Part shown: in pieces, positions 9,016 to 17,819 of the stretch
Numbering within the stretch: position 1 is the stretch's first letter
Layout of the letters: each line of letters begins with the position of its first letter
Assembly (NCBI GenBank): GCA_029287575.1
Contig: JARFQW010000202.1
Coordinates: 1 to 57,250, forward strand
Origin: Gammaproteobacteria bacterium
GTDB taxonomy: Bacteria > Pseudomonadota > Gammaproteobacteria > Steroidobacterales > XN24
Direction of reading: 5' to 3'
DNA: 57,250 nucleotides
The notes under the pieces: model-generated
What the model was told of the DNA's origin: nothing
The model's input: the letters and a program-made list of their open reading frames with translations, nothing else
Databases searched by the model: none
Translations under genes and position numbers: made by a program

Positions 9016-9045
9016 TTGGTGCAGTGGTGCCGGTTCCCCTATGCT
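9016..9045 (+). promoter_or_regulatory. Candidate promoter of the BBE flavoprotein gene
   Basis: TTGGTG (9016-9021), an 18-bp gap and TATGCT (9040-9045) resemble a sigma-70 promoter with three and four consensus bases. The expected start, near 9052, falls at the left edge of a perfect inverted repeat (9050-9070). The match is weak and is supported mainly by its place in the 81-bp gap after thrC. Confidence 0.35.
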
Positions 9046-9049
9046 CCGG

Positions 9050-9070
9050 GTCTGACAAAAATAATCAGAC
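9050..9070. repeat. Inverted repeat, possible operator
   Basis: GTCTGA and TCAGAC form perfect 6-bp arms around a 9-nt A/T-rich spacer, directly over the expected start of transcription of the flavoprotein gene. An operator reading is favoured over a terminator for thrC because no U-run follows. Confidence 0.4.
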
Positions 9071-9088
9071 TTCGACGGGGGCAATCGT

Positions 9089-10594
9089 ATGAAACGAAGA
9101 ACATTTCTGGCCGGCGCCGGTGCCGCCGCAACCCTGGCCTGGCCCGCGTCCCGGTCTCTGGCCGGTGTCCTGCAGGCGCTCACCCAGGTCAGCTCGGACG
9201 TTCGGGCGATCGGGGGCAACGGCAAGGAAGTGACCTTGCCGAAGGCCGCGGTCGGAGAGCTCAGCGACGCTCTGCGCGGGCGGCTGCTTCTTCCCGGCAG
9301 CGAGGGCTATGACGATGCCCGCCGGGTCCTGAATGCCTCCATCGACAAGCATCCGGCGCTGATTGCCCAGTGCATGGGCGCGGCCGATGTTCGCGAGGCG
9401 GTGTCTTTTGCCAGCGACTACGGACTCCTCGTTGCGGTGAAGTGCGGTGGCCATAGCGCATCGGGTCAGTCCACCTGCGACGGCGGCCTGCTCATCGATC
9501 TTTCCCCGCTCCAGGGGGTCCGCGTGGATCCCGTCGCGCAGACCGCCTGGGTGGCCGGCGGCAGCCTTCTGGGCGCACTGGATGCGGAATCCATGGCCTT
9601 TGGGCTGGTGACCACGGCCGGCACCGTCTCACACACCGGCGTTGGCGGACTGACACTCGGCGGTGGCTATGGCCGCCTGGCCAGGCGCTACGGTCTCACC
9701 CTGGACAACGTGCTCGGCGTCGAGATGGTCACCGCCGACGGCCAGTTCCGGCGCGCTAGCGCCGAGGAAAATCCGGACCTCTTCTGGGCGGTGCGCGGCG
9801 GCGGCGGTAACTTCGGCGTGGTCACGGCGTTTCATTTCCAGCTCCATCCGATGAATCGCGAGGTCGTCGGTGGGCGGGTCATGTTTCCCATGAGCGAGGC
9901 GCGCCGTGTCCTGGAGTTCTACTCGGACTATTCGGCATCGGCTCCCGACGATCTCTACATGGACTTCTTCATGGGCCAGGGGCCCGGCGACGCGCCGGGA
10001 GGCGCCGGGATCAGTGTCTGCTACTGCGGCCCCGTGGACCAGGCCGAGCGTCTTCTCGCGCCGATCCGTTCGGTGGCGCCGCCGGCCGTCGACAGCCTGA
10101 AGAGCATGGATTACGTGGCCCTGCAGCGCAGCGGTGACATCGACGACCCGCGGGCCCTGGGGGTCTATCTCAAGGCCGGTTTCGTGTCCGGTGTGGACGG
10201 GGCGCTCGTTGACCAGCTGATGGACGGCTTCGAGGCGCATCCGGCGAGGCGCGTGGGCTTCTTCCTGCAGCATGCCGGCGGCGCCATCGACCGCGTGCCC
10301 ATGGATGCCACTGCCTTTGCCAACCGCAATGCCTCCCACAACCTGGGGATCAGTGTGGGCTGGCCCATGGGGCAGACATCGGACCCGTCGCCTCACGTGG
10401 ACTACCTGCGCCGCTACTGGGCCGAAGTAGAGCCGCTGACACAGGGCTTTTACACAAACGATGTGGCGGATGAGTCCGGCGGGAAGATCCGCAGCAACTA
10501 CGGCCCCAATTACGCGCGCCTGGTTAGCCTGAAGAACCGCTACGACCCGAAAAACCTGTTCCGCCTGAACGCCAATATCGCGCCCACGGTCTGA
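9089..10594 (+). CDS. FAD-linked oxidase, berberine-bridge-enzyme family, Tat-exported
   Basis: A 501-residue flavoprotein. MKRRTFLAGAGAAATLAWPA is a twin-arginine signal, so the folded, flavinylated enzyme is exported. A PCMH-type FAD domain contains CGGHSASGQ, where H122 is the expected 8-alpha-histidyl FAD attachment. At the place where bicovalent enzymes carry a flavin-linked cysteine (G-V-C-P in plant enzymes), the sequence reads AGTVSHTGVGG, so single histidyl attachment is predicted. The C-terminal NYGPNYARLVSLKNRYDPKN is the BBE motif. Such enzymes oxidise alcohols, sugars or alkaloid-like substrates; the substrate is unknown here. It is a single-gene unit or pairs with the following zinc-ribbon gene. 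Confidence 0.85.
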   Translation: MKRRTFLAGAGAAATLAWPASRSLAGVLQALTQVSSDVRAIGGNGKEVTLPKAAVGELSDALRGRLLLPGSEGYDDARRVLNASIDKHPALIAQCMGAADVREAVSFASDYGLLVAVKCGGHSASGQSTCDGGLLIDLSPLQGVRVDPVAQTAWVAGGSLLGALDAESMAFGLVTTAGTVSHTGVGGLTLGGGYGRLARRYGLTLDNVLGVEMVTADGQFRRASAEENPDLFWAVRGGGGNFGVVTAFHFQLHPMNREVVGGRVMFPMSEARRVLEFYSDYSASAPDDLYMDFFMGQGPGDAPGGAGISVCYCGPVDQAERLLAPIRSVAPPAVDSLKSMDYVALQRSGDIDDPRALGVYLKAGFVSGVDGALVDQLMDGFEAHPARRVGFFLQHAGGAIDRVPMDATAFANRNASHNLGISVGWPMGQTSDPSPHVDYLRRYWAEVEPLTQGFYTNDVADESGGKIRSNYGPNYARLVSLKNRYDPKNLFRLNANIAPTV

Positions 10595-10615
10595 ACCAGC
10601 GCGGACCGTCCGAAC

Positions 10616-11467
10616 ATGGATCCCGACGGACCCAAGGACCGGCAGAAACCGCTTCGCTGCCCGGCCTGCGGTGAGGAGGTCTCCGGAAGCTTCTGTTCCG
10701 GCTGCGGCCGCCCGGCCGGGGAACGGGCGCGGCCCGCCTGCTGCGAGAACTGCGGCTGCGCGCTGACCGGATCGTTCTGCGCCCGCTGCGGGCAACAGGA
10801 TGTGAACCTGCACCGCCCGATCCTGGGCCTTGTGCAGACGATGGTCCGGGACACCCTCGACATCGACGGCCGGGCGCTGCGCACCCTGCGCACCCTGCTG
10901 CTGGAGCCCGGGGTTTTGACCTCCGACTTTCTCGCCGGGCGTCGGCGCCGCTACACGCCGCCGTTTCGGATGTACCTGATCATCAGCGTGCTGTTTTTTG
11001 TCTGCGTTGCCTGGTTTGCGTCACGCGGCGTGCTGCTGGACGCCGGACCCGAATCGCAGACCGAGGCGCGGCACCAGGCCTCCTTTGTGGCCGAGACGCT
11101 GCCGCGGCTTATGTTCGTGCTGTTGCCGGTGTTTGCGCTGCTCTTGAAATGGGTCTTCTCCAACCGTCTGTACTTCGATCACCTGATCATGTCCCTGCAC
11201 TTCCACTGTGCGGCGTTCATCGTCCTGGCCCTGATCGTGCCGCTGGAACGCGTGGCCTCGGCCCACTGGCTGCCCCTAGTCGCCCAGCTCGTGCTGTTCG
11301 CCTGGCTGCTGGTCTACTTTTACGCCGCGCTGCGCGAGGTGTACCGGGAATCCCGCGCGGCGTCCGCGACCAAAGGCCTACTCGTCCTGCTGGGCTACCT
11401 GCTGGCGTTCGCCGTGGCGGTCTGGGCTGCCCATGCCGTCGGCCGGGCCTTGCCCGGTATCGCCTGA
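10616..11467 (+). CDS. Double zinc-ribbon membrane protein (DUF3667-like)
   Basis: A 283-residue protein. The N-terminal 65 residues hold two zinc ribbons built from four C-x2-C pairs: CPACGEEVSGSFCSGCG and CENCGCALTGSFCARCG followed by Q. The linker contains LLLEPGVLTSDFLAGRRRRYTPPFRMYL, typical of DUF3667, and four to five hydrophobic segments follow. Function is unknown for the family. The start is 21 nt after the flavoprotein stop, so co-transcription is likely. It has no signal peptide, so the zinc ribbons should be cytoplasmic. Confidence 0.75.
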   Translation: MDPDGPKDRQKPLRCPACGEEVSGSFCSGCGRPAGERARPACCENCGCALTGSFCARCGQQDVNLHRPILGLVQTMVRDTLDIDGRALRTLRTLLLEPGVLTSDFLAGRRRRYTPPFRMYLIISVLFFVCVAWFASRGVLLDAGPESQTEARHQASFVAETLPRLMFVLLPVFALLLKWVFSNRLYFDHLIMSLHFHCAAFIVLALIVPLERVASAHWLPLVAQLVLFAWLLVYFYAALREVYRESRAASATKGLLVLLGYLLAFAVAVWAAHAVGRALPGIA

Positions 11468-11594
11468 GCCGGGCTCGCGGGTCAGGCAACTTGTCTGATC
11501 TCCGATCGCGTGCTATCGCTACGTGAACTAGCGGCTTCCGGCAGGGTGCCGTTCCCCGCCGGCGAGTCGGAGGTTCAGTGGGAGAAGAAACGAC

Positions 11595-12497
11595 ATGAGT
11601 TATCGGGACGCGCCGCAACCTGTCTGCGAAGCAGCCTCGGGCCCCATTCATCTGGTCATCCGGCCCAAGGAGAAGGATCTCGGCGAATTCACCGTCCGCC
11701 GCGTTCTCCCCGCTCCGGAGCAACGGATGGTCGGGCCATTTGTTTTCTTCGATCACATGGGGCCGGCCGAATTCCCGCCGGGTCAGGGCATTCAGGTGCG
11801 TCCGCATCCGCACATCGGCATCGCGACCATTACCTACCTTTTCGAAGGCGAGATCGTGCACCGGGACAGCCTGGGCTTTCATCTGCCCATATATCCCGGC
11901 GCGGTCAACCTGATGACCGCCGGACGGGGTATTGTCCACTCCGAGCGGGCGGGCTCCGACCTGGACCAGGTCTCCAGGCTGCACGGAATACAGTCCTGGA
12001 TGGCGCTGCCCGAAGGCCAGGAGGAGATTGAACCGGCATTCGTGCACACGCCGGCGGCCGAACTTCCCGAGGTCACCCGGGACGGCGCGACGATCCGGAT
12101 CATCATCGGTGAAGCCTTTGGCGAAGTCTCACCGGTGCAGGCCTATTCCCGGACCCTCTATCTTGATTGCCGTCTGCCCGCGGGTTCGACGTTCACGCTT
12201 CCGGACGGATACGCGGAAATCGCCTTCTATGTGGCCTCCGGGCAGGTCATCACCGAAGGCGTGGATGTGCCGGAAGGCACGATGATCGTGCCCGGGGCCG
12301 GTATGAACGTGAGGCTTCAAGCGGCGGAAGATTCGAGGGTGATGGTCGTGGGCGGAGAGCGCCTGGGCAGGCGCCGTATGTGGTGGAACTTCGTGTCCAC
12401 CTCGGCGGCACGGATTGAGCAGGCCAAGCGGGATTGGCGGTCCGGGGCGTTCGGCGCCGTGCCGGGTGATGACCAGTTCATACCGCTGCCCGAGTAA
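11595..12497 (+). CDS. Pirin family protein
   Basis: A 300-residue bicupin. The metal-binding segment HPHIGIATITYLFEGEIVHRD and the following MTAGRGIVHSER supply the pirin His/His/His/Glu ligands for iron. FVFFDHMGP is a further family signature. Bacterial pirins include quercetinase-like dioxygenases and redox-sensing partners of enzymes; the role here is undetermined. The start has GGGAGAAGAAACGAC ahead of it, a good ribosome site. A 127-bp gap without clear promoter or terminator separates it from the upstream gene. Confidence 0.88.
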   Translation: MSYRDAPQPVCEAASGPIHLVIRPKEKDLGEFTVRRVLPAPEQRMVGPFVFFDHMGPAEFPPGQGIQVRPHPHIGIATITYLFEGEIVHRDSLGFHLPIYPGAVNLMTAGRGIVHSERAGSDLDQVSRLHGIQSWMALPEGQEEIEPAFVHTPAAELPEVTRDGATIRIIIGEAFGEVSPVQAYSRTLYLDCRLPAGSTFTLPDGYAEIAFYVASGQVITEGVDVPEGTMIVPGAGMNVRLQAAEDSRVMVVGGERLGRRRMWWNFVSTSAARIEQAKRDWRSGAFGAVPGDDQFIPLPE

Positions 12498-12564
12498 GAC
12501 AGGCGTCGTTCCTTCGGGCCGCAGGTCGTTTTTCGGAGAGGGTGACCTCGGGTCAAGGCTGCTC

Positions 12565-12592
12565 TTCGCGCTTCCCTTCGCGCTTCCCTTCG
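12565..12592 (+). repeat. 12-bp tandem repeat in intergenic region
   Basis: Two perfect copies of TTCGCGCTTCCC followed by a partial third (TTCG), between pirin and the serine hydrolase. The rest of the 208-bp gap shows no recognisable element. Confidence 0.6.
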
Positions 12593-12705
12593 GCCGGTTT
12601 CCGTTCTGGCCCTGTTGCGGCTCTGTTCTTGCCCATCATTGTTTTGCGTGACGCTCGCACCGTTGCTTTCGGCTCGGCTCGGGCGATGCCTTACAGAGAG
12701 ACTCG

Positions 12706-13836
12706 ATGATCCAGGTACTGGCCGCCGCTGCGATAATCTTGTGCGCCCCCGCCACGTCGGATTTTGCGCTGGCCGCGCCGGCCCGGCGTACCGTACTCGC
12801 CGATCTCGAGCGTTTGGTGCAAGCCGCCGGTTCGCCGCCGGCACGGGTGCCTGTGGCCATGCTGCGGGTCGTAGCGCCCGGGCTCGACCTTGCGTGGGAA
12901 GGGGAGGCCGGGATAGCGGCCGATGGTCCGCGGACCCTGCGCATCGCCAGCAATACCAAGACCTTCGTCGCGGCGGCGACGCTGCGGCTGGCGGAGGAGG
13001 GTCGCCTCGACCTCGATGCCCCGATCGCCGGCCGTTTGCTGCCCCAGTCTCGGACGCTACTTCAGGACGGTGGCTACGATCCGGCGGTCCTCACCCCGCG
13101 CATGCTCCTGCAGCACACCAGCGGCCTGTTCGACCATGCCTCCAGCCAGCGATATCTCGATCGGGTGGTCGCGCAGCCGGACTATCGCTGGACCCGGCAT
13201 GAGCAGGTCCGGATGGCGATGGTCGACGGTCGTCCCTACGGGCTCCCCGGCGAACGCTTCCGCTACAGCGATACCGGATACGTGCTGCTCGGAGAAATAC
13301 TCGAGACGACCACGGGTCAGCCAATGGCCGAGGCCGTGGGGAGCCTGCTCGAATTCGGCCGTCTGGGCATCACGCACACCTGGTTCGAGACCCTCGAGCC
13401 CGCGCCGCCGGACGCACCGGCCCGACTGACCCAGTGGTTCGATGGCGTTGACGTGGCATCGATTGATGCGTCGGTCGATCTTTTCGGCGGTGGTGGCCTG
13501 TTATCGACGCTGCAGGACATGACGCGCTTTTACCGGGCCCTGCTGAGGGGCGATGTATTCCGGCACGACAGTACGCTGGAGATGATGGTCGAGCCCTCGC
13601 CCCAGTCCATTGCATCCGGTGAAGGCGGCTACGGAATCGGTCTTGCGCGTATCGTTATCGATGATCAGTCCTGCTACGGCCACGGTGGATTCTGGGGAAC
13701 CGAGGCCTGGCATTGCCCGGATGCCGATGTGACCGTCGCCGGCGCGGTGTCCTCGACGTCGGGGCATGAGGCCCTGCGCGGCATGACCCGTTCAGCCCTC
13801 GCGCTCCTCCTTTCTGAGTCTGAAGATTCAGAGTGA
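12706..13836 (+). CDS. Serine hydrolase, class C beta-lactamase fold
   Basis: A 376-residue exported enzyme (signal peptide about 1-24, ending ALAAPA). The catalytic SxxK motif is S82-N-T-K85. The second motif is Y-S-D in RYSDTGYVLLGEILE (YxN position, Asp instead of Asn), and the KTG-equivalent is H-G-G in YGHGGFWGTEAW. This pattern fits the PF00144 esterase/D-alanyl-peptidase group better than a true AmpC beta-lactamase. The start is preceded by AGAGAGA. It may act on peptidoglycan or small esters in the periplasm. No operon partner is obvious; the next gene begins 187 bp later. Confidence 0.85.
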   Translation: MIQVLAAAAIILCAPATSDFALAAPARRTVLADLERLVQAAGSPPARVPVAMLRVVAPGLDLAWEGEAGIAADGPRTLRIASNTKTFVAAATLRLAEEGRLDLDAPIAGRLLPQSRTLLQDGGYDPAVLTPRMLLQHTSGLFDHASSQRYLDRVVAQPDYRWTRHEQVRMAMVDGRPYGLPGERFRYSDTGYVLLGEILETTTGQPMAEAVGSLLEFGRLGITHTWFETLEPAPPDAPARLTQWFDGVDVASIDASVDLFGGGGLLSTLQDMTRFYRALLRGDVFRHDSTLEMMVEPSPQSIASGEGGYGIGLARIVIDDQSCYGHGGFWGTEAWHCPDADVTVAGAVSSTSGHEALRGMTRSALALLLSESEDSE

Positions 13837-14023
13837 AACCGCGTCTTGCCCGCTGGCCTGACCAGGCTGACAGCTCGACCCAAAGAAACGTCTCCGCCGA
13901 GACACGGTGCGCCATGAGCGGGAACACTTCTGCGCCATTGCGATCGACCCACCCGGTATTTCCTCTGCCCCAGTTTTTTTTGGTCTACAGTATTCCGGGG
14001 TGTCAACTCACCGGGGGATTACA

Positions 14024-15505
14024 GTGAAACATGGATGGCTCCTCGCAGGTCTTTCGTCCCTGCCCTTGATCGGGTGTTCGGGACCCGGCCCGGACCGCGC
14101 AAACGACATTCCCATCGCCGCATCCGCCGGCGCGTTGCCGGACTGCGAAGCCGGTTCATCTCAGCCGATGAATCTGGCCGCCTTCGAAGCGCAGGCCAAC
14201 TATCTGCTCGAGCTGGAACCGAGCGCGGCCAGCCGTTATCTGGTGTGCATGCACCAGACCGATCCGGGGCTGGCGGAGGCGCTGATGCTGTATCGGCGAG
14301 ACCTGCAAAGCGGTGAGGGGACCGAGGCGGCCTTTCTGCACTATGTGGTCAACACGCCGTCGCCACGGCTGGGCGACGAAGGCGCCGATGAGCTCGCGCG
14401 ACTCGAGAACCGTTACCGGGAATCGCTCCTGCTCGACGCCCGGTCCGGCGCGACCACCGACACGGTGGCGTCTCTTGCCGCTCTCAGCAGGAAGGGCCAG
14501 GAATTGAACATGCAGCGCTACGGGCGCGCGGATCGGGTGCCGACGGCGCTCCTGGGGTTCGATGAGTCGCCGGGGAACTACTCGCGCCGCAACGCGGCAT
14601 GGATGGCGGAGATGTCGGCGCTGGCCTACTGGAACCGGGACTTGACGAAACGGCAGCTTGACGCCTGGGGTTACGAGCTGGTCGCCGGGATCACCGACGA
14701 GGAGACCGAAACCCGGGCGTTCCTGGCGCGGTCGGGCCAGCGCCTGGTGCTGTCGTTCAGGGGCACGTCCACTCTGCGAAATTTCAAGACCGATGCGCAG
14801 TTTCGCAAAGTGCCGGCCGGCTGGGCGGCTGGCGAAGTGCACCGGGGTTTCTCGGCGGCACTGGATTCGGTCTGGCCCCAGATCACCGCGCAGCTCGGTC
14901 CGCCGGGTCAGGCCGATCAGCAGCTATGGCTCACAGGCCACAGCCTGGGCGCGGCCCTGGCGCAGCTGGCGGCCCTGCGTCTGGAAAAGGACGGTTACGC
15001 GGTCGCTGCCGTGTATACCTACGGCACACCGCGTATCGGCGATGGGGATTTTGTCGCGGATTACGACAGCGAATTGGGTGACTTGACCTACGCGCATATC
15101 AACAACACCGATATCGTCACTCGGGTGCCGCCCCGGCTGATGGGGTTCCGGCGAACCGCGAGGCCGAAGACACTGAAATTCACGGGGTCCGGTCATGACC
15201 TGGCGTGGTTCGACCAGGCCCCACAGCCACCGGACATCGAAGATGTCGACATCGCGATCGACTCCATACGCGAGACCACCCTGTTCCTCCCCGATCCCCT
15301 GCGCTCGCCGACCCTGGCGGGGCAGAACGCCGGGGAGATTCCGGTAATCTTCTACACCGCGGATTTCGAGGTGGGCCCGCTGGACGAGCATGGCTCGTTC
15401 CAGTATCTGTTCAAGCTTTCCTGTGTCGTGCTGGAGAAGGATCTGTGGCCGGCGGAGGCGCAGCAAGCGGGACTCAGCCCGGAGGACTTCGATTTTTCGC
15501 GCTGA
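14024..15505 (+). CDS. Class 3 lipase family lipoprotein
   Basis: A 493-residue lipoprotein with a C-terminal lipase_3 domain. The GTG start at 14024 follows GGGGGA and gives a proper lipoprotein signal (VKHGWLLAGLSSLPLIGC, lipobox L-I-G-C); the frame is open further upstream but without signal features. The nucleophile elbow is GHSLGAALAQLA with Ser307. The acid is likely Asp in HINNTDIVTRVPP, and a His follows in TGSGHDLAWF. Residues 50-200 form a helical region of unknown role. Surface or periplasmic hydrolysis of acyl esters is inferred. The following 173 bp before the convergent gene contain only imperfect inverted repeats. Confidence 0.85.
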   Translation: MKHGWLLAGLSSLPLIGCSGPGPDRANDIPIAASAGALPDCEAGSSQPMNLAAFEAQANYLLELEPSAASRYLVCMHQTDPGLAEALMLYRRDLQSGEGTEAAFLHYVVNTPSPRLGDEGADELARLENRYRESLLLDARSGATTDTVASLAALSRKGQELNMQRYGRADRVPTALLGFDESPGNYSRRNAAWMAEMSALAYWNRDLTKRQLDAWGYELVAGITDEETETRAFLARSGQRLVLSFRGTSTLRNFKTDAQFRKVPAGWAAGEVHRGFSAALDSVWPQITAQLGPPGQADQQLWLTGHSLGAALAQLAALRLEKDGYAVAAVYTYGTPRIGDGDFVADYDSELGDLTYAHINNTDIVTRVPPRLMGFRRTARPKTLKFTGSGHDLAWFDQAPQPPDIEDVDIAIDSIRETTLFLPDPLRSPTLAGQNAGEIPVIFYTADFEVGPLDEHGSFQYLFKLSCVVLEKDLWPAEAQQAGLSPEDFDFSR

Positions 15506-15678
15506 TCCGGTGCCGGCGTTACGTGCGCAACTGATCGGCGGCCGCTTGCTGGCAGTGCGGCGTTGAAACCGGCCGCGTAACGGCATTTTGAGTGTACTTG
15601 ATTCGCTTGCCGATGCCGGTCATCGGAGCGACGGCTTGCCTTACGGCGTCTCAGGCAATCGCTGCCGGACCGCGAGCA
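15506..15678. other. Convergent intergenic region with imperfect inverted repeats
   Basis: This lies between the lipase (plus) and the methyltransferase (minus). CGTTACG (15517-15523) and CGTAACG (15576-15582) could pair, followed by ATTTT. CCGATG/CATCGG (15610-15626) is a smaller hairpin. Neither is a convincing intrinsic terminator. No gene seen. Confidence 0.3.
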
Positions 15679-17013
15679 TCACGACGAAACCGCATCAGAA
15701 TCTGGCGGGACAGCTTGACGCGTTGACGACGGCACACCGTGATAGCCCAGCGGTGCGCGGCGGCAATCCGGCTTGGTCAGAAGCATGTGGACAACGCCGA
15801 TGTTGCGTTCCGTGAACCCGCCCTCGCAGTAGCACAGGTAGTACTCCCAGAGACGGACAAACGGCTCGGGATACCCGAGTTGGCGAACCGCTTCGATGCG
15901 CTCGAAGAAGCGCTCGCGCCACAGCCGCAGGGTTCGGGCATAGTCGGGTCCGAAGTCCTGCAAATGGAATATCCGCAGGTCGGAGCTGGCGGCGATGCTG
16001 TCGGCCATGGCCGTGATCGAGGGAATGAAGCTGCCGGGGAAAACGAACTTCTTGATGAAGTCCACGGTCTTCAGGGCGTTGGCGTAGTGCTGGTCGCGGA
16101 TGGTGATGGCCTGCAGCAGCATCATCCCGTCGGGCTTCAGCAGGCTGCTGCACTTGGCGATATAGGTATCGAGGAAGTGATGGCCCACCGCCTCGATCAT
16201 CTCCACCGACACCAGCTTGTCGTAGCGGCCCGCCAGGTCCCGATAGTCTTCCAGCAGCAGGGTAATGCGGTCTTCCAGCCCGGCCGCCCGAACCCGCTCG
16301 CTGGCCAGCTTGTGCTGCTCGCGGGAGATCGTTGTCGTGGTGACGCGGCATCCGTAGCGGCCGGCCGCATGAATGGCCAGTCCGCCCCAGCCGGTGCCGA
16401 TCTCCAGCAGATGATCCTCGGGTCCCAGCTCCAGCTTCTGGCAGATGGCGTCCAGCTTGAGAACCTGAGCTTCTTCGAGCGTCTCCTCGCCGGTGGCAAA
16501 CATGGCCGAGGAGTACATCATGGTCTCGTCGAGGAACAGATCGAAGAGGTCGTTGCCCAGATCATAGTGGGCGGCAATGTTCTTGCGGCTGCCGGCCTGG
16601 GTATTCCGGTTGACCCAGTGGGCCAACCGTTTCACTGGTGCGGCCAGTCGGGCGCCGCCGCTTTCGAGTCCCTCCAGCACGGCACGGTTTTGCACGAGGA
16701 TCCTGACCGCAGCCGTCAGATCGTCACAGCGGAAATACCCGGCGATGTAGGCTTCGCCCGCACCCGTATTGCCGCCCAGGGCCAGTTCCCCCCAGAAACG
16801 GGGGTCCGTCACCGTGACCGTGGCCATGAGTCCGCAGCGCTCGGTCAGATTTCCGAAGCGATGCCGTTCGTCGCCGTCGACGATCTCGAGTACCCCGTGC
16901 TCGATCCGGGCCAGCCGCGCGAGGAGGGCACGCCGTGCGGTGCGGTCGATCAGGCGGTCCTTGCCGGCCTCGACGGGCAGGATGCGTTCGCTGGGAATGA
17001 TGGACTCTCTCAT
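15679..17013 (-). CDS. Cyclopropane-fatty-acid-synthase-like SAM methyltransferase
   Basis: A 444-residue CFA-synthase family enzyme acting on unsaturated acyl chains of phospholipids. The SAM loop LEIGTGWGGLAIHAAGRYGC (near residue 203) has Thr where E. coli Cfa has Cys. It is followed by TTTTISREQHKLASERV and the family segment MIEAVGHHFLDTYIAKC. DQHYANALKTVDFIKKFVFPGS is typical of the subgroup clustered with DUF1365 and flavin oxidoreductases. Last gene of the operon; its ATG overlaps the DUF1365 stop (ATGA). In Rhodobacter, relatives from similar clusters methylate fatty acids on the way to furan fatty acids; that role is inferred here, not shown. Confidence 0.85.
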   Translation of the reverse strand: MRESIIPSERILPVEAGKDRLIDRTARRALLARLARIEHGVLEIVDGDERHRFGNLTERCGLMATVTVTDPRFWGELALGGNTGAGEAYIAGYFRCDDLTAAVRILVQNRAVLEGLESGGARLAAPVKRLAHWVNRNTQAGSRKNIAAHYDLGNDLFDLFLDETMMYSSAMFATGEETLEEAQVLKLDAICQKLELGPEDHLLEIGTGWGGLAIHAAGRYGCRVTTTTISREQHKLASERVRAAGLEDRITLLLEDYRDLAGRYDKLVSVEMIEAVGHHFLDTYIAKCSSLLKPDGMMLLQAITIRDQHYANALKTVDFIKKFVFPGSFIPSITAMADSIAASSDLRIFHLQDFGPDYARTLRLWRERFFERIEAVRQLGYPEPFVRLWEYYLCYCEGGFTERNIGVVHMLLTKPDCRRAPLGYHGVPSSTRQAVPPDSDAVSS

Positions 17014-17819
17014 GGGACATCTACCTCGGTGAGCTCTCGGGGCCGGTTGCCCTCGACCCCGGATTTCGCGGGATGGGTATGAAAACGGGCGCCCCGGCGC
17101 AGCAGCCGGAGTGCCTGAAAGTGGATGAGCGCGATGACTTTCAGGGTCATGAACGGGAATCGGAGCAGCACGCCGGCCATGTTGGCGGCGGTCATCGGTT
17201 GCCGGTCCAGCGTCAGGGTCGCGTCGAATCGGCGTTCGCCGTTCTGGAGGTTTTTCATGTGCACGGACAGGCGTTCGTCCGGATCGCCGAAGCGCCACGC
17301 ATAGTCCATGTCCATGGGCAAAAACGGTGACACATGGAACGCCTTGCCGAAGGCGAACTCCTGAACCGGCCCTTTGCGGGTACCTTCGGACTGGGGCAGC
17401 ACATAGCAGTGGCGTTCGCCCCAGGGCGTGTTGTTGACCTCCGCGACGATGGTTTCGAGCCGCTCGTCTGCCTCGTCGAAACAGTAGTAGAAGCTGACCG
17501 GATTGAAGCAGTGGCCGAAATAGCGCAGGTGGGTCAGCAGGCGGATCGGCCCGGACGGGCGCTCGCCCGTTTTCTTTTCCACCATGTCGCGGATCACGTC
17601 GTCCAGGGGCCGGTCATGAGGGCCTGCATGATCTTCGCGGCGGAAGCGGGCCAGCGCCGGACGGCGCGCGGACCAGAACCAGCGCCGATCGAACAGCCCG
17701 GGCAGCTCGGCGAGATCCAGATACGCCATGAACAGCGTGTACCGAAACTCGTTCGGCACATCGCCGAAGCGGCGATGCCTAACCTGCCCGACGTAGAGGC
17801 AGCTGTTCGTCACGCTCAT
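17010..17819 (-). CDS. DUF1365 family protein
   Basis: A 269-residue protein (start MSVTNSCLYVGQVRHRRF after AGGGGGGA). The family signatures YTLFMAYLDLAELP, HLRYFGHCFNPVSFYYCFD and EVNNTPWGERHCYVL are all present. Biochemical function is unsettled; the family almost always sits between a flavin oxidoreductase and a CFA-like methyltransferase, as here. Its 5' end overlaps the oxidoreductase gene by 41 bp and its 3' end overlaps the methyltransferase by 4 bp, indicating translational coupling. Confidence 0.88.
   Translation of the reverse strand: MSVTNSCLYVGQVRHRRFGDVPNEFRYTLFMAYLDLAELPGLFDRRWFWSARRPALARFRREDHAGPHDRPLDDVIRDMVEKKTGERPSGPIRLLTHLRYFGHCFNPVSFYYCFDEADERLETIVAEVNNTPWGERHCYVLPQSEGTRKGPVQEFAFGKAFHVSPFLPMDMDYAWRFGDPDERLSVHMKNLQNGERRFDATLTLDRQPMTAANMAGVLLRFPFMTLKVIALIHFQALRLLRRGARFHTHPAKSGVEGNRPRELTEVDVP

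Noticed and set aside
6671-9058. Long open frame antisense to thrB-thrC (and similar ones at 1452-3284 and 4180-5508)
   Set aside because: These mirror real genes in GC-rich DNA, have no domain signatures or ribosome sites, and the sense strand carries full conserved enzymes.
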